Origin: Dastarcus helophoroides
Lineage: Eukaryota > Arthropoda > Insecta > Coleoptera > Bothrideridae
Assembly: GCA_028583605.1 (NCBI GenBank)
Contig: CM053332.1
Location: 21,208,297-21,272,296 of the forward strand
Direction of reading: 5' to 3'
Length of the DNA stretch: 64,000 nucleotides
Shown: positions 1-11,807 of the stretch, one piece after another
How the letters are laid out: the number at the start of each line of letters is the position of its first letter
Numbering within the stretch: the stretch's first letter is position 1
Translations under genes and position numbers: made by a program
The notes under the pieces: model-generated
What the model was told of the DNA's origin: nothing
What the model saw: only the letters and a program-made list of their open reading frames with translations
The model's database searches: none

Positions 1-1400
1 GTTTCAGAGCTCCGCCTTTTAATGTACAGAGTGTCCTATTTAAATTTATATCGTTAGTGGTCATACATATAGAATAATGTGTGGGGCACCTTTAAAAAAA
101 TTAACTTAATAGTCTTGGTGTAACAAACTTGTCATTGGTTATCTTTAAAAAATGATATAGAAATGTTGTCCCCTAAAACCAAGAAATATTAAAAAAACAC
201 AACATAGTTGCAGTAGAGCAATTCATAAAATAATTTTGCTACTATTAAGTTAATAGTAGCAAGATTATTTTATGAATTAGAAGAAGGCTAAAGAAGAATG
301 GAGTGGCCAAAGAAAAAAATGATAAGGGGGGATTAAAAGAAAAGTATTTATATTTAAATTCAAGAGGTTATAGGCGTAAATGCCCCCTATTTTCTTATGG
401 TCAGAATGCCACATGTAAGGAAAAATCTAAACAAGGAAAGCCCGCGTAACATATCCAATTTAACTATATTTATGAGTTCACTGTATATTGTTCTTAGATA
501 GTATGAAATGAACGAAAGCGCAATATGCACCCTTGAGTTATACGAGCAATTTTCATCATGTTAGAGGGAGAAAGAAGTGGGCTTATATCCTCGGTCGTAC
601 AAGTTTAATTTGGCGGTCAAATTACCGGTTATGACTTCCCGGCTTCAACTAAATGAGTCCTTTGGAGTAACCCGAAAGAACAATGGCGGTTCGCCTCAGA
701 TTAACGTAACTGGAATGTAATATTTTACTTTGAGGATTTTAGCTTTTAACTTTAAGAGGATACACCGGCGGAAGACCCGGCTAATTTTACGTGCTCCACT
801 CAATCTTTGTATATTACAGTCGTATCAACTGCAATGATGGCCTACTGCGCTAAGCTGTTAAGCTCGTATACTTGCCTCGTATGTAGTTGCTTTTAATTTT
901 TTGAATATTTCATTAATTTGGGGGCAGTGTTTCTCCGTGGATAGAGCATTAGGTAGTATGGTAACAATCTCGAGTTAATGTTAATGGAAGAGGTGATTTT
1001 GCGGTTGAAAGCTCTCTCTTATTTCAAATTGGCCTTTTAAAGCTTTGATCATTGCATCCAGATTAGTCTCTAGATTCTACTTTGTACAAAGCAACTATTA
1101 CATAGCATATTAGAGTATGACTACATAACATGTAGTTCAATGGGTCCTTCTTGTCAAGTCTTTGGTTTGAAAATATGTTACCAACATTTTCCCCAATAGA
1201 GATCAGTTGTGGTGTTCCAAAAAAACCACAGGGATAACATCAGATGCCATCAAGGAAGACCTGAAGGGATCTCTCAGTTGAGAAAGTGGATGTCAGTTGA
1301 TGGCAAGATGATGGAAATGCGTTAGCTATTCATTTGGCAAGAAGAAATTAATTCCAAACTTAGTCAAAGGCTGCAATTTGAGTTTCACTTTCTTTAAATA
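1..1400. other. Unassigned AT-rich DNA, no gene seen
   Basis: No open frame here is long enough or recognisable. The only structure I see is a near-perfect hairpin at 220-278 (own entry). Text at about 178-205 resembles the core of the fold-back family found at 7157 and 10561 (AAACCAAGAAA then ATTAAAAAA), so a decayed member may lie here. Confidence 0.5.
220..278. repeat. 59-bp near-perfect inverted repeat
   Basis: Two arms of 29 bases around a single central base, with one internal mismatch; the inner arms read GCTACTATTAA and TTAATAGTAGC. It could be the core of a small fold-back element. No target duplication was identified. Confidence 0.7.
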
Positions 1401-1404
1401 GTTA

Positions 1405-4400
1405 AAATCCAGACATAAGTTATGCATGTTAGGGGGTGGCCACTTAAAGAATGTTACTATTTGAACCCATGTTGCCTGTCAGAGGGGATCAATTCGTCTC
1501 CAGGTATCTGAGGATTTTCCCTTTTTTGCTCATAGTTAAATTCTAGATACATAGGTAACGTATGTAAGGAAATGGTCACTTGAAGAATGTTACTATTTGA
1601 ATCCATATTGCCTGTTAAGGGAAATCAGTTCTTCTTTAGATACTTGAAGATCTTCCCTCTTCTGGTCCTAGTTTAATTGCAGACACATAAGTTACATATG
1701 TTAGGGAATGGTTACTTGAAGAATGTTACTATTTGAACCCTTATTGCCTGTCAAAGGAGATCAGTTCTTCAGATATTTGAGGAACTTTCATCCTGTGGTC
1801 ATAATGCAATTCCAGACATAAGTAACGTATGTTAGGGAATGGTCACTCGTAGAATGTTACTATTTGAACCATGCATTGCCTCTCAAAGGAGGTCAGCTCT
1901 TTTCCAGATATTTAAGAATCTCCTCTCTTGTGGTCGTAGTTAAATTCTAGACCTAAGTAACGTATGTTAGGGAATGGCCACTTGAATGCTCACTTAGCCT
2001 GTCAAAAATGATCAGTTTTTCTTCAGATATGTGAGGATCTTCCTTCTTCTGAACATATTTCAGTTCCAGACACATCAGTAACGTATGTTAAAGAATGGTC
2101 ACTTGAAGAATGTTACTATTTAAACTCATATTGCCTGTCAAACGAGATCAGGTCTTTAGATATTTAAGGACCTTCCATCCTGTGGTCATAGTACATAAGT
2201 AACGTATGTAAGGAAATGGTCACTTGTAGAATGTTATTATTTGAACCCCGTAGTCAAAGAAGGTCAGTTCTTTTCCAGATATTTAAGGATCCCCTCCTTG
2301 TGGTCGTAGTTAAATTCTTGACATAAGTAACGTATGTCAGGAAATAGCCACTTGAATACTCACTTAGCTCTTTCAGATATGTGAGGATCTTTCCTCTTCT
2401 GAACATAATTCAGTTTCAGACACATAAGTGACGTATGTTAAGGAATGGTCACTTGAAGGATGTTACTATTTAAATCCATATTGCCTGTCAAACAAGATCA
2501 GGTCTTCAGATATTTGAGGACCTTCCATCTTGTGGTCATAGTACAATTCGAGACATAAGTAACGTATGTAAGGGAATGGTCACTTGTAGAATGTTACTAT
2601 TTAAACCCCGTAGTCAAAGGAGGTCGGTTCTTTTCTAGATATTTAAGGATCTCCTCTCTTGTGGTCGTAGTTAAATTCTTGACATAAGTAACGTATGTCA
2701 GGAAATGGCTACTTGAATGCTCACTTAGCCTGTCAAAGAAGATCCGTTCTTCTTCAGATATGTGAAGATCTTTCCTCTTCTGAACATAATTCAGTTTCAT
2801 ACACATAAATGACGTATGTTAGGGAATGGTCATTTAAGGAATGTTACTATTTGAATTCATATTGCCTGTCAAAGGAGCTCAGTTATTTAGATATTTGAGG
2901 TCCTTCCATCCTGTGTTCATAGTAGAATTCCAGACATAAGTAACGTATGTTAGGGAATGGTCACTTGTAGAACGTTACTATTTGAACCATGCATTGCCTG
3001 TCAAAGGAGGTCAGCTCTTTTCCAGATATTTAAGGATCTCCTCTCTTGTGGTCGTAGTTAAATTCTAGACCTAAGTAACGTATATTAAGGAATGGCCACT
3101 TAAATGCTCACTTAGCCTGTCAAAAAAGATCAGTTTTGCTTCAGATATGTGAGGATCTTCCTTCTTCTAAACATAGTTCAGTTCCAGACACATAAGTAAC
3201 GTATGTATGAAAATGGCCACTTAAAGAATGTTACTATTTGAACCCATATTGCCTGTCAAACGAGATCAGGTCTTCAGATATTTGAGGACCTTCCATCCTG
3301 TGGTCATAGTACAATTCCAGACATAAGTAACGTATGTTAGAGAATGGTTTTTTGTAGAATGTGGCTATTTGAATCCCGCATTGCCTGTCAAAGGAGGTCA
3401 GCTCTTTTCCAGATATTTAAGGATCTCCTCTCTTGTGGTCGCAGTTAAATTCTAGACCTAAGTAACGTATGTTAGGGAATGGCCACTTAAATGCTCACTT
3501 AGCCTGTCAAAAAGATCAGTTGTTCTTCAGATATGTAAGGATCTTTCTTCTTCTAGACATAGTTCAGTTCCAGACACATAAGAAACGTAAGTATGGAAAT
3601 GGTCACTTGAAGAATGTTACTTAATGAACCCATATTCCCTGTCAAACGAGATCAGGTCTTTGGAAATTTGAGGACCTTCCATCTTGTGGTCATAGTACAA
3701 TTTCAGACATAAGTAACGTATGTAAGGGAATGGTCACTTGTAGAATGTTACTATTTGAACCCCGTAGTCAAAGGAGGTCAGTTCTTTTCTAGATATTTAA
3801 GGATCTCCTCTCTTGTGGTCGTAGTTAAATTCTAGACCTAAATAACGTATGTTAGGGAATGGCCACTTGAATGCTCACTTAGCCTTTCAAAGAAGATCAG
3901 TGTTTCTTCAGATATGTGAGGATCTTCCTTCTTCTGAACATAGTTCAGTTCCAGACGCATAAGTAACGTATGTTAGGGAATGGTCACTTAAAGAATGTTA
4001 CTATTTAAACCCATATTGCCTGTCAAACGAGATCAGGTCTTCAGATATTTGAAGACCTTCCATCCTGTGGTCATAGTACAATTCCATACATAAGTAACGT
4101 ATGTTAGAGAATGGTTTTTTGTAGATTGTGGCTATTTGAATCCCGCATTGCCTGTCAAAGGAGGACAACTCTTTTTCAGATATTTAAGGATCTCCTCTCT
4201 TGTGGTCGTAGTTAAATTCTAGACATAAGTAACGTATTTCAGGGAATGGCCACTTAAATGCTCACTTAGCCTGTCAAAAAAGATCGGTTTGTCTTCAGAT
4301 ATGTGAGGATCTTCCTTCTTCTGAACATAGTTCAGTTCCAGACACATAAGCAACGTATGTTAGGGAATGGTCACTTGAAGAATGTTACAATTTGAACCCA

Positions 4401-4850
4401 TATTGCCTGTCAAAGGAGATCAGTTCTTCAGATATTTGAGGATCTTCCATCCTGTGGTCAAAGTACAATTCCAGACATAAGTAACGTATGTTAGGAAATG
4501 GTCACTTATAGAATGTTACTATTTGAACCCCGCATTGCCTGTCAAAGGAGATCAGTTCTTTTTCAGATATTTAAAGATCCCCTCTCTTGTGGCCGTAGTT
4601 AAATTCTAGACCTAAGTAAGGTATGTTAGGAAATGGCCACTTAAATGCTCACTTAGCCTTTCAAAGAAGATCAGTTCTTCAGATATGTGAGGATCTTTTC
4701 TCTTCTAATCATAGTTCAGTTATAGACACATAAGTAACGTATGTAAGGAAATGGTCATTTGAAGAATGTTACTTTTTCAACCCATATTACTTTTGAAAAG
4801 AGATCAGTTCTTTTCCAGATATTTGAGGATCTTCTTTATTGTAGTCATGG
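1405..4850. repeat. Higher-order satellite array, ~130-bp monomers in an A-B-C cycle (~384 bp)
   Basis: The motif TAAGTAACGTATGTTAGGGA recurs about every 118-136 bases, roughly 26 times. From about 1815 the monomers alternate strictly between three types. Type A continues GGTCACTTGTAGAATG, type B continues GGCCACTTRAATGCTCAC, and type C continues GGTCACTTGAAGAATG after an ACACATAAG lead. A-type positions near 2552, 2935, 3324, 3708, 4092 and 4476 are spaced 383, 389, 384, 384 and 384. The array therefore homogenises as a trimer, as higher-order satellites do. The first two or three monomers (1405-1815) are outside the cycle. A 69-codon open frame inside is an accident of the repeat. Confidence 0.92.
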
Positions 4851-5840
4851 AAATCTTTACAGCGAAACTAATTCTAAACGTACTATTTGAGTCTAATACA
4901 TAGCATAATTACTTCCCAATACCTGGATTCTAATTTACCTTCTAACAGACTTGTAACTTATTGAAACACTTTGATATGTAAAACCTCCCTCGCGAGCTTT
5001 AAAACTATTTTAATAAACTAGTAACTATTCTACAGCCGCCTCAGGATCGGGTGGGTGTACAATTTCGCTAAACTGTTTCAAATTAACAAAGTAATAGGAC
5101 TTGTATTGACTTTTCTCTTTCTAAAGCCGGTGATTATCTAAATGAGAGCCCGTAAATGATTATGGAAGTGGCAGTGAGCAGCTAGCGCCGGCTGCAGCGA
5201 AGGCTCCTGCTTTTGTTACTTGTCGCTTGTGGGATGAGAGACCGTTATAAGGAAATCGCTACTGTGAAGAGATTGAGATAAAAGGTCTGATAGCATACAC
5301 CTTCACTTCCTCAATCTGCGACTTGCCGTAATCAAGCCGTACACTTTAGACGTCTCACATCCTGAAAATCTAATCCCTCGAAATTTCCTTTAGATGTGGA
5401 GATGAATGAAGGGATGTTTCCCAGATATTATTCAAACATTATAGAAAAGATAAATAATTTCTGCTACTGAACGCAAAATGGCTTTTGGGGAAATGCGACA
5501 TTAAACAAGCTGTATGGTCTTCCAATTAAAAACTGCTACTTTTATGCTTGACGAAAGCGTAGACCAAAAATTGAAAACTTTGTCTTTTCTCTGACACATT
5601 TTTCCACACCTATAAAATGTCTAATCTAAACATACCCCAAGTTTATCATAAAAAATTTTCCATTTGTTTTCCAAACATTGCATTTGAGGCTTTTGTGTTT
5701 CATCTAAAAACATTAACAGAAATAACGACTTTAGATTCAACATTCTTAAAATATGGTAATATTTTGGAACGAATTCCCGGATTTTCTTAGGAAAATTTAA
5801 ACAGTTTTAAGTTATAAGTCCAAGTTTTGCAAAAGTATCT
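4851..5840. other. Unassigned unique-looking DNA
   Basis: No coding frame or family recognised. A slightly GC-richer patch at about 5160-5340 is unassigned. Confidence 0.4.
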
Positions 5841-5844
5841 ATGA

Positions 5845-6091
5845 AGAAGAGTTTCGCCTCTGGTATGGTGGACATACTGAGTTACCATGCTCTTCTGTCT
5901 AAACTTTCTTATCCTTTGTACCAAGTTTCAATTCAGAAGAGTTTCGCCTCTGATATGGTGGACATACTGAGTCGTGCTCTTCTGTCTAAACTTTCTTATC
6001 CTTTGTACCAATTTTCAATTCAGAAGAGTTTCACCTCTGGTATGGTGGACATACTGAGTTACCGTGCTCTGATGTTTTGAAATTGGCCTTT
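5845..6091. repeat. Minisatellite, three ~87-90 bp units
   Basis: Units start with the GAGTTTCGCCTCTGGTATGG phrase at about 5849, 5939 and 6026, with a period of 90 then 87. A further unit of about 69 bp, matching the third up to ATTGGCCTTT, lies at 6590-6658 beyond a LINE fragment. The unit reads open through three copies (79 codons), giving a repeated peptide, but I see no reason to call it a gene. Confidence 0.8.
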
Positions 6092-6470
6092 CTGGGTTCT
6101 GGATTCTGGATTCTGGATTCGTTATGGGTTGCCTAAAAATTTAGGCCAGCACTTAGGCCACCCTTTCCAGGCCCATTATGCTATCCCCGTGATTGAGGTG
6201 TCCTTGGTCATTCATTCAGCCACCCAACCTTGTTGAGAAACTGAAGAACGTCCCTTGGATGCGCCTCTCTCAAACTGGCCACACTAGGCCAGAAGTCCCC
6301 CAGCGTGAATCCTCTGATTGCTGCTAGTGCCGGATAGTGACCCATCAGATGTTCGACACTCTCATCTTCTAAGCACCTTCTTTAGCTGAGATTGTTTATA
6401 ATTCCATTTCTGTGAAGGTGTTTGCTTAATAGACAGTGACCTGTCCAAATCCCACAAGTTTCCTAAGGTT
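6092..6470 (-). pseudogene. LINE ORF2 C-terminal fragment plus 3' UTR (RNase-H-type LINE)
   Basis: Read on the minus strand from about 6470 the translation runs GHCLLSKHLHRNGI, then RRCLEDESVEHLMGHYPALA, then RGFTLGDFWPSVASLREAHP, ending GWLNE at a TGA (6208-6210). This is the conserved Cys/His tail after RNase H in I/Jockey-like LINE polymerases (known family pattern). An in-frame TAA sits where the first Cys is expected (about 6380). The 3' UTR runs to 6092 and ends in repeated GGATTCT units on the plus strand. Only the last 0.4 kb was inserted, as is usual for 5'-truncated LINEs. The insert sits between two near-identical 69-bp minisatellite units. The same 3' end recurs at 63605-63772 and 47518-47580. 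Confidence 0.85.
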
Positions 6471-6589
6471 ATAACTTATTTTGTAACATCAGTAGGAGAA
6501 CTAAGCTAAAGAGGTCGCTATTTGTTTTTTTACTTAGAAAAACTTAAAGATAAACAAAAAACTATTTAAATTATTTAATTTTCAATTAA

Positions 6590-6658
6590 AAAGAGTTTCG
6601 CCTCTGGTATGGTGGACATACTGAGTTACCGTGCTCTGATGTTTTGAAATTGGCCTTT
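6590..6658. repeat. Displaced minisatellite unit
   Basis: Nearly identical to 6024-6091 (the last unit before the LINE fragment), so the two units flank the insertion as direct repeats. Confidence 0.75.
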
Positions 6659-6699
6659 TTATTTTTTCTTTTTTTTTTGCATATTCCCTCATATTCCTC

Positions 6700-6850
6700 T
6701 TTTCATCTATTTTTCTTTCTTTGTTCCTGAAGAAGCCCCCTACGATGGTGGGCGAAACGTCGAACACTTTTAGTAGTTCTTTGACACGGTCCAATCCCTG
6801 AAGAAGTATATCCTGTACTGACTTTGGCCGTGGAAGCCTTCGTTATCATA
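6700..6850 (+). repeat. Dispersed repeat resembling a Penelope-type terminal repeat, hammerhead-like core
   Basis: The phrase GGGCGAAACGTCGAACAC, followed by CTTTGACACGGTCCAATCCC and GGCCGTGGAAGCCTTCGTTA, recurs at 59010-59135 (inverted) and partly at 14036-14170. A hammerhead-like order is visible at 6722-6766: TGTTC, CTGAAGA, a G/C-rich stem, GAAA, CGTC, GAACA. The outer arms pair over five bases. One extra A before stem II breaks the strict core, so catalysis is doubtful. Penelope-like elements are known to carry hammerheads in their terminal repeats; the link here is inferred. Confidence 0.55.
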
Positions 6851-7156
6851 TCAAGTATCTATGATTTTTAAAAAATATATTAAAATTTTGGCAAACATTT
6901 TAAAATTGTAAATTTGGTAATCTAATACCAAATACGATGCTTTCCACTAACGTACATATCTGTACACATACATAACCTTTATTTACATGCGTCAGTTAAA
7001 AAAATTACGTTAGTGGGCACTTCTGTACGAATTGGACTCTGCTCGAGGTATGTTTGCCTGCACTCAACATTTAGTTGGTGTTATCTGGCATTTTTGAGTA
7101 AAACATGTCAAAGTCAGCCACTTATTGACATATTTAATCTGTGCAAGATAAAATCT

Positions 7157-7303
7157 GAAATAAGAACTTGTCCCCCGAAACGAAAAAAGATTAAAAAACA
7201 CGCTAGAGCAACGTTTGTTGTATTTTTTAATCTTTCTTGGTTTCAGGGAACAAGTTCTGTATTTCAGTTTTTGAAGATAACCAAGGACCAGTCCGTTCCA
7301 CCA
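7157..7303. mobile_element. Fold-back MITE-like element (family F1)
   Basis: The left arm (7157-7212) and right arm (7212-7265) are inverted copies of one sequence: GAAATA..GAACTTGT on the left, ACAAGTTCTGTATTTC on the right. The right side continues to GGACCAGTCCGTTCCA. Related copies are at 10561, 50044 and 51903. No coding capacity. A 121-codon open frame spanning it has no independent support. Confidence 0.75.
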
Positions 7304-7554
7304 AAAAAAGATAAAGTCTGTCTATTAGTCCATGGCTCGGTTCTGTCCATTAACGCAAAGTTAATTCCGCTGATTTGATATGTCCCATATCCAATTCGTC
7401 GAGTAATTCGCTAGTGTATGGGTGACTTTTGGTGTAAAATTTTATTTCGTCTGGAATCACATGCTTAAAACTCACCAAATTATGAGTTATAGCACGTTTT
7501 CGTTTTCCCCCAATAAAGAAATGGTAGATGATCTACATCTTAAGATCTGTTCGT

Positions 7555-9866
7555 TTTAAAACTACTTATTTTGGACATATTGCCATCTTTTCCTGTAACC
7601 TTCAACTGGATTTATACCAATTAAACAAACTGTAGTTTTGCCCAAACTGTTTGTTCCTTTGGATAGTTGCTCTGTTGACATTTTTACTAAGTGCCTTAGA
7701 CCCATTTAATCTTTGACGTTTATGTAAACTAGTTTTATGAATATAAGGATCTGCTGAGCTGTAATCACTCATAATTCAAAATATAAATTTCCAGACTATT
7801 CACAGTCTTTAAATAGAGGGCGAGAATTTTGACTCAAAATCGACATTTCGATATCAATTATATTTTTTATTTTAAAACTACTTATTTTGGACATATCGCC
7901 ATCTTTTCCTGTAACCTTCAACTGGATTTATACCAATTAAACAAACTGTAGTTTTGCCCAAACTGTTTGTTCCTTTGGATAGTTGGTCATATTACGTTGT
8001 TGCTCTGTTGACATTTTTACTAAGTGCCTTAGACCCATTTAATCTTTGACGTTTATCTAAACTAGTTTTATAAATATAAGGATCTGCTGAGCTGTAATCA
8101 CTCATAATTCAAAATCTAAATTTCCAGACTATTCACAGTCTCTAAATAGGGGCGAGAATTTTGACTTAAAATCGACATTTCGATATCAATTATATTTTTT
8201 ATTTTAAAAGTACTTATTTTGGACATATCGCCATCTTTTCTTGTAACCTTCAACTGGATTTATACCAATTAAACAAACTGTAGTTTTACCCAAACTGTTT
8301 GTTCCTTTGGATAGTTGGTCATATTACGTTGTTGCTCTGTTGACATTTTTACTAAGTGCCTTAGACCCATTTAATCTTTGACGTTTATCTAAACTAGTTT
8401 TATGTATATAAGGATCTGCTGAGCTGTAATCACTCATAATTCAAAATCTAAATTTCTAGACCATTCACAGTCTCTAAATAGAGGGCGAGAATTTTGACTT
8501 AAAATCGACATTTCGATATCAATTATATTTTTTATTTTAAAACTACTTATTTTGGACATATCAGCCATCTTTTCCTGTAACCTTCAACTGGATTTATACC
8601 AATTAAACAAACTGTAGTTTTGCCCAAACTGTTTGTTCCTTTGGATAGTTGGTCATATTACGTTGTTGCTCTATTGACATTTTTACTAAGTGCCTTAGAC
8701 CCATTTAATCTTTGACGTTTATGTAAACTAGTTTTATGAATATAAGGATCTGCTGAGCTGTAATCACTCATAATTTAAAATCTAAATTTCCAGACTATTC
8801 ACAGTCACTAAATAGAGGGCGAGAATTTTGACTTAAAATCGACATTTCGATATCAATTAAATTTTTTATTTTAAAACTACTTATTTTGGACATATCGCCA
8901 TCTTTTCCTGTAACCTTCAACTGGATTTATACCAATTAAACAAACTGTAGTTTTGCCCAAACTGTTTGTTCCTTTGGATAGTTGGTCATATTACGTTGTT
9001 GCTCTGTTGACATTTTTACTAAGTGCCTTAGACCTACTTAATCTTTGACGTTTATGTAAACTAGTTTTATGAATATAAGGATCTGCTGAGCTGTAATCAC
9101 TCATAATTTAAAATCTAAATTTCCAGACTATTCACAGTCTCTAAATAGATGGCGAAAATTTTGACTTAAAATCGACATTTCGATATCAATTATATTTTTT
9201 ATTTTAAAACTACTTATTTTGGACATATCGCCATCTTTTCCTGTAACCTTCAACTGGATTTATACCAATTAAACAAACTGTAGTTTTGCCCAAACTGTTT
9301 GTTCCTTTGGATAGTTGGTCATATTACGTTGTTGCTCTGTTGACATTTTTACTAAGTGCCTTAGACCCCTTTGACGTTTATCTAAACTAGTTTTATGAAT
9401 ATAAGGATCTGCTGAGCTGTAATCACTCATAATTTAAAACCTAAATTTCCAGACTATTCACAGTCTCTAAATAGAGGGCCAGAATTTTGACTTAAAATCG
9501 ACATTTCGATATCAATTATATTTTTTATTTTAAAACTACTTATTTTGGACATATCGCCATCTTTTCCTGTAACCTTCAACTGGATTTATACCAATTAAAC
9601 AAACTGTAGTTTTGCCCAAACTGTTTGTTCCTTTGGATAGTTGGTCATATTACGTTGTTGCTCTGTTGACATTTTTACTAAGTGCCTTAGACCCATTTAA
9701 TCTTTGACGTTTATCTAAACTAGTTTAATGAATATAAGGATCTGCTGAGCTGTAATCAGTCATAATTTAAAATCTAAATTTCCAGACTATTCACAGTTTC
9801 TAAATAGAGGGCAAGAATTTTGAGTTAAAATCGACATTTCCATATCAATTATATTTTTTATTATTA
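7555..9866. repeat. Satellite array, seven ~333-bp monomers
   Basis: Monomers begin TTTAAAACTACTTATTTTGG at 7555, 7871, 8203, 8536, 8870, 9203 and 9529. Spacing is 316 (internal deletion), 332, 333, 334, 333 and 326 (deletion near 9367). Monomers are very similar, with scattered substitutions. The array ends abruptly at 9866 where a SINE with a TAA-rich tail begins. Confidence 0.93.
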
Positions 9867-9867
9867 T

Positions 9868-9972
9868 TAAATGTATGGTTAAGTTAAAAATATGTGAGTA
9901 GCGACTGGGAGTCGAACCCAGGACCGTCACGTTACGCAGATCAGTCTCCTAACCACAGAGCCACCGCTACCA
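9868..9972 (-). mobile_element. tRNA-derived SINE, short
   Basis: On the minus strand a tRNA-like head reads GTAGCGGTGGCTCTGTGG, later GGGTTCGACTCCCA and CGCTAC. The outer GTAGCG/CGCTAC pair like an acceptor stem, and the GGTTCGA box matches the polymerase III B box. The anticodon arm does not pair, so it is not a functional tRNA. A short tail ends in (AAT)n next to the satellite. Confidence 0.7.
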
Positions 9973-10157
9973 CTACTCTCAACTCTACTTATTCTCTTCA
10001 CATAACGTACTCTCGATATCTGCTGCCTGCTACAAATGCAAGTGGGAGAATTATAAGTTGTGAGACTAATGTCAAAATTAGAGCTGCATATTTGGTCGTC
10101 TTCTTGGCAATTATTGTCAGTTTCTAGTGCAAGATTTCTTCACACCTTGAAAGCTTA

Positions 10158-10447
10158 ATAATAATGATAGCTCCATTGCAGCGCATTCAGGCGCTATGTG
10201 AGATAGCAGGTATTGCTGGGGCCAAATGACATACAAGGAAGGCAGTTTGGCGCCAGCATTGCACTTCATCCGCCTCTTATTACCTCGAGTTACACCCGAG
10301 TACTCAAAATTTCACCATAAAGCTGAGTCAACCTTGGGAACCAGAACGTTTCTTAAAAACGGGCGGTAGATGAAAGTTACCAGCGGGAATCGAACCCAGC
10401 TCTCTTAGTTTGTAGTCCAGCGCTCATATCACTGGACCACGCTTCCC
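10158..10447 (-). mobile_element. tRNA-derived SINE, ~290 bp
   Basis: Minus-strand head GTGGTCCAGTGATATGAGCG, then GGGTTCGATTCCCGCTGG (B box). The body includes GAGTACTCGGGTGT and AAACTGCCTTCC, and the tail is (ATT)n. It is colinear with the plus-strand copy at 56408-56718, which defines the family. No protein coded. Confidence 0.82.
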
Positions 10448-10557
10448 TTACCTTGTATAAGCTTGTGGCTTTTTTATTACCTGTTACATCCTTACTACCT
10501 TGATAAATCTGTCTATAGAACTATCTTTAAAAAATCTATGAATGATTTTGTACTAAA

Positions 10558-10726
10558 TTTGAAATACAGAACTTGTTCCCTGAAACCAAGAAAGATTAAA
10601 AAACACAACAAAGGTTGCTAATTTGTTGCAACCTTGGTTGTGTTCTTTTTTAATCTTTCTTGGTTTCAGGGGACAAGTTCTGTTTTTCAAACTTTTAAAG
10701 ATAACCAAGGACCAGTCCGTTCCATC
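10558..10726. mobile_element. Fold-back element, family F1, best-preserved copy
   Basis: Left arm 10561-10618 and right arm 10628-10688 are near-perfect inverted copies, with a loop of about nine bases. The right flank runs GATAACCAAGGACCAGTCCG, the common outer end of the family. The open frame read across it is an artefact of the hairpin. Confidence 0.82.
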
Positions 10727-11714
10727 AAACAAAAATGTACTAAATTTGTTTAAAATTCAATGGCGTTATTTCATACTTCATCCACGTAACATATTTTTGC
10801 CGATTCGTGCATTTAAATAATTGTATGGCAGTTTACCTCAGCGATATTGCTGAGCAGTGTGTCGGTACATGACCGAATTTGCATGACATTAAAATAAATT
10901 GTCGTCGCCGACCGCAGAACACAAATGGCCGTAGTGTGAATTAAAACTTAATCATTCCAAAATAGAATTTGCTAGGACATGGAATCAAATTAAAACGGGA
11001 TTGATGGATGCCCGCGTAATTGTGTTAATTAATTATCTCGAAAATTTTATTTGCTAGCTGTCCTTGTCTGTCCCGATAATTTTAATCGTATCATCGACCG
11101 CGCCCGTCCGCATACGCCAAATGGGTTATTGGTTTGTTGTATAATTAGTTATCGGTTGAAATGTCTTTAACTCTTCACCTATCAACAAACGACTTTCCGC
11201 AATGATTATACCGAAGAGAGGGTTTTGCGCAAAACATTTTATTTTATTCTACAGCCTTTAAAATTTCCAAATACTTTTGTCGACATACAAGCTTAAGCTA
11301 ATTATTATAGTCACAAAGGTCACTAGTAGTTAGAAAACCTTTATTAGTGCATAGCAGCATCCATCAAATGCAAGCGCCCTCGGCGCGACAAGCGTTTAGG
11401 TATGTTCAATTTCAAATAATGCCACTTAAATGTTTTGCAATGAAACAGTCGTCCGGGGTAATCGTTAAAAATAATCACAATCAACAACGTTAAGTGGTTT
11501 TGGTCTTCCTTTGTTTTATTAATATGGTACGATCGCTGTATGTAGCCATAGGTGGTCCGCTTGATACACAAAGGATGTGAATTTCAAAGAGTAACTTGTC
11601 GACTGTCGACTGTAACGTTTTTGCTACACGCGACCTGCAGCATGCTAAAAATTAGAACCAAACCACGTAAATAAAGTCATAAAGGTTATTAACAGTGATC
11701 TAGACATTTTTGGG
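10727..11714. other. Unassigned unique-looking DNA
   Basis: Mixed composition with GC-richer patches around 11030-11130. No conserved protein frame or splice-delimited exon recognised. Confidence 0.4.
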
Positions 11715-11807
11715 GGCAACAAAATACATAATTGTCGAGCAACAAAAAACATAATTGTCGAGCAACAAAAAACATAATTGTCGAGCAACAAAAAACATAA
11801 TTGTCGA
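11715..11807. repeat. Short tandem repeat, 23 bp x 4
   Basis: CATAATTGTCGAGCAACAAA recurs at 11727, 11750, 11773 and 11796. Confidence 0.9.

Noticed and set aside
1405..4850. CRISPR-like array
   Set aside because: Whole monomers are repeated without unique spacers; the period and higher-order structure are those of satellite DNA, and the context is eukaryotic.
5841..6080. 79-codon open frame with an internally repeated peptide
   Set aside because: It is the translation of a minisatellite; length and repeats follow the DNA period, and no start context or homology supports it.
9894..9966. Functional tRNA gene on the minus strand
   Set aside because: Acceptor and T arms pair, but the anticodon arm does not, and a SINE-type tail follows.
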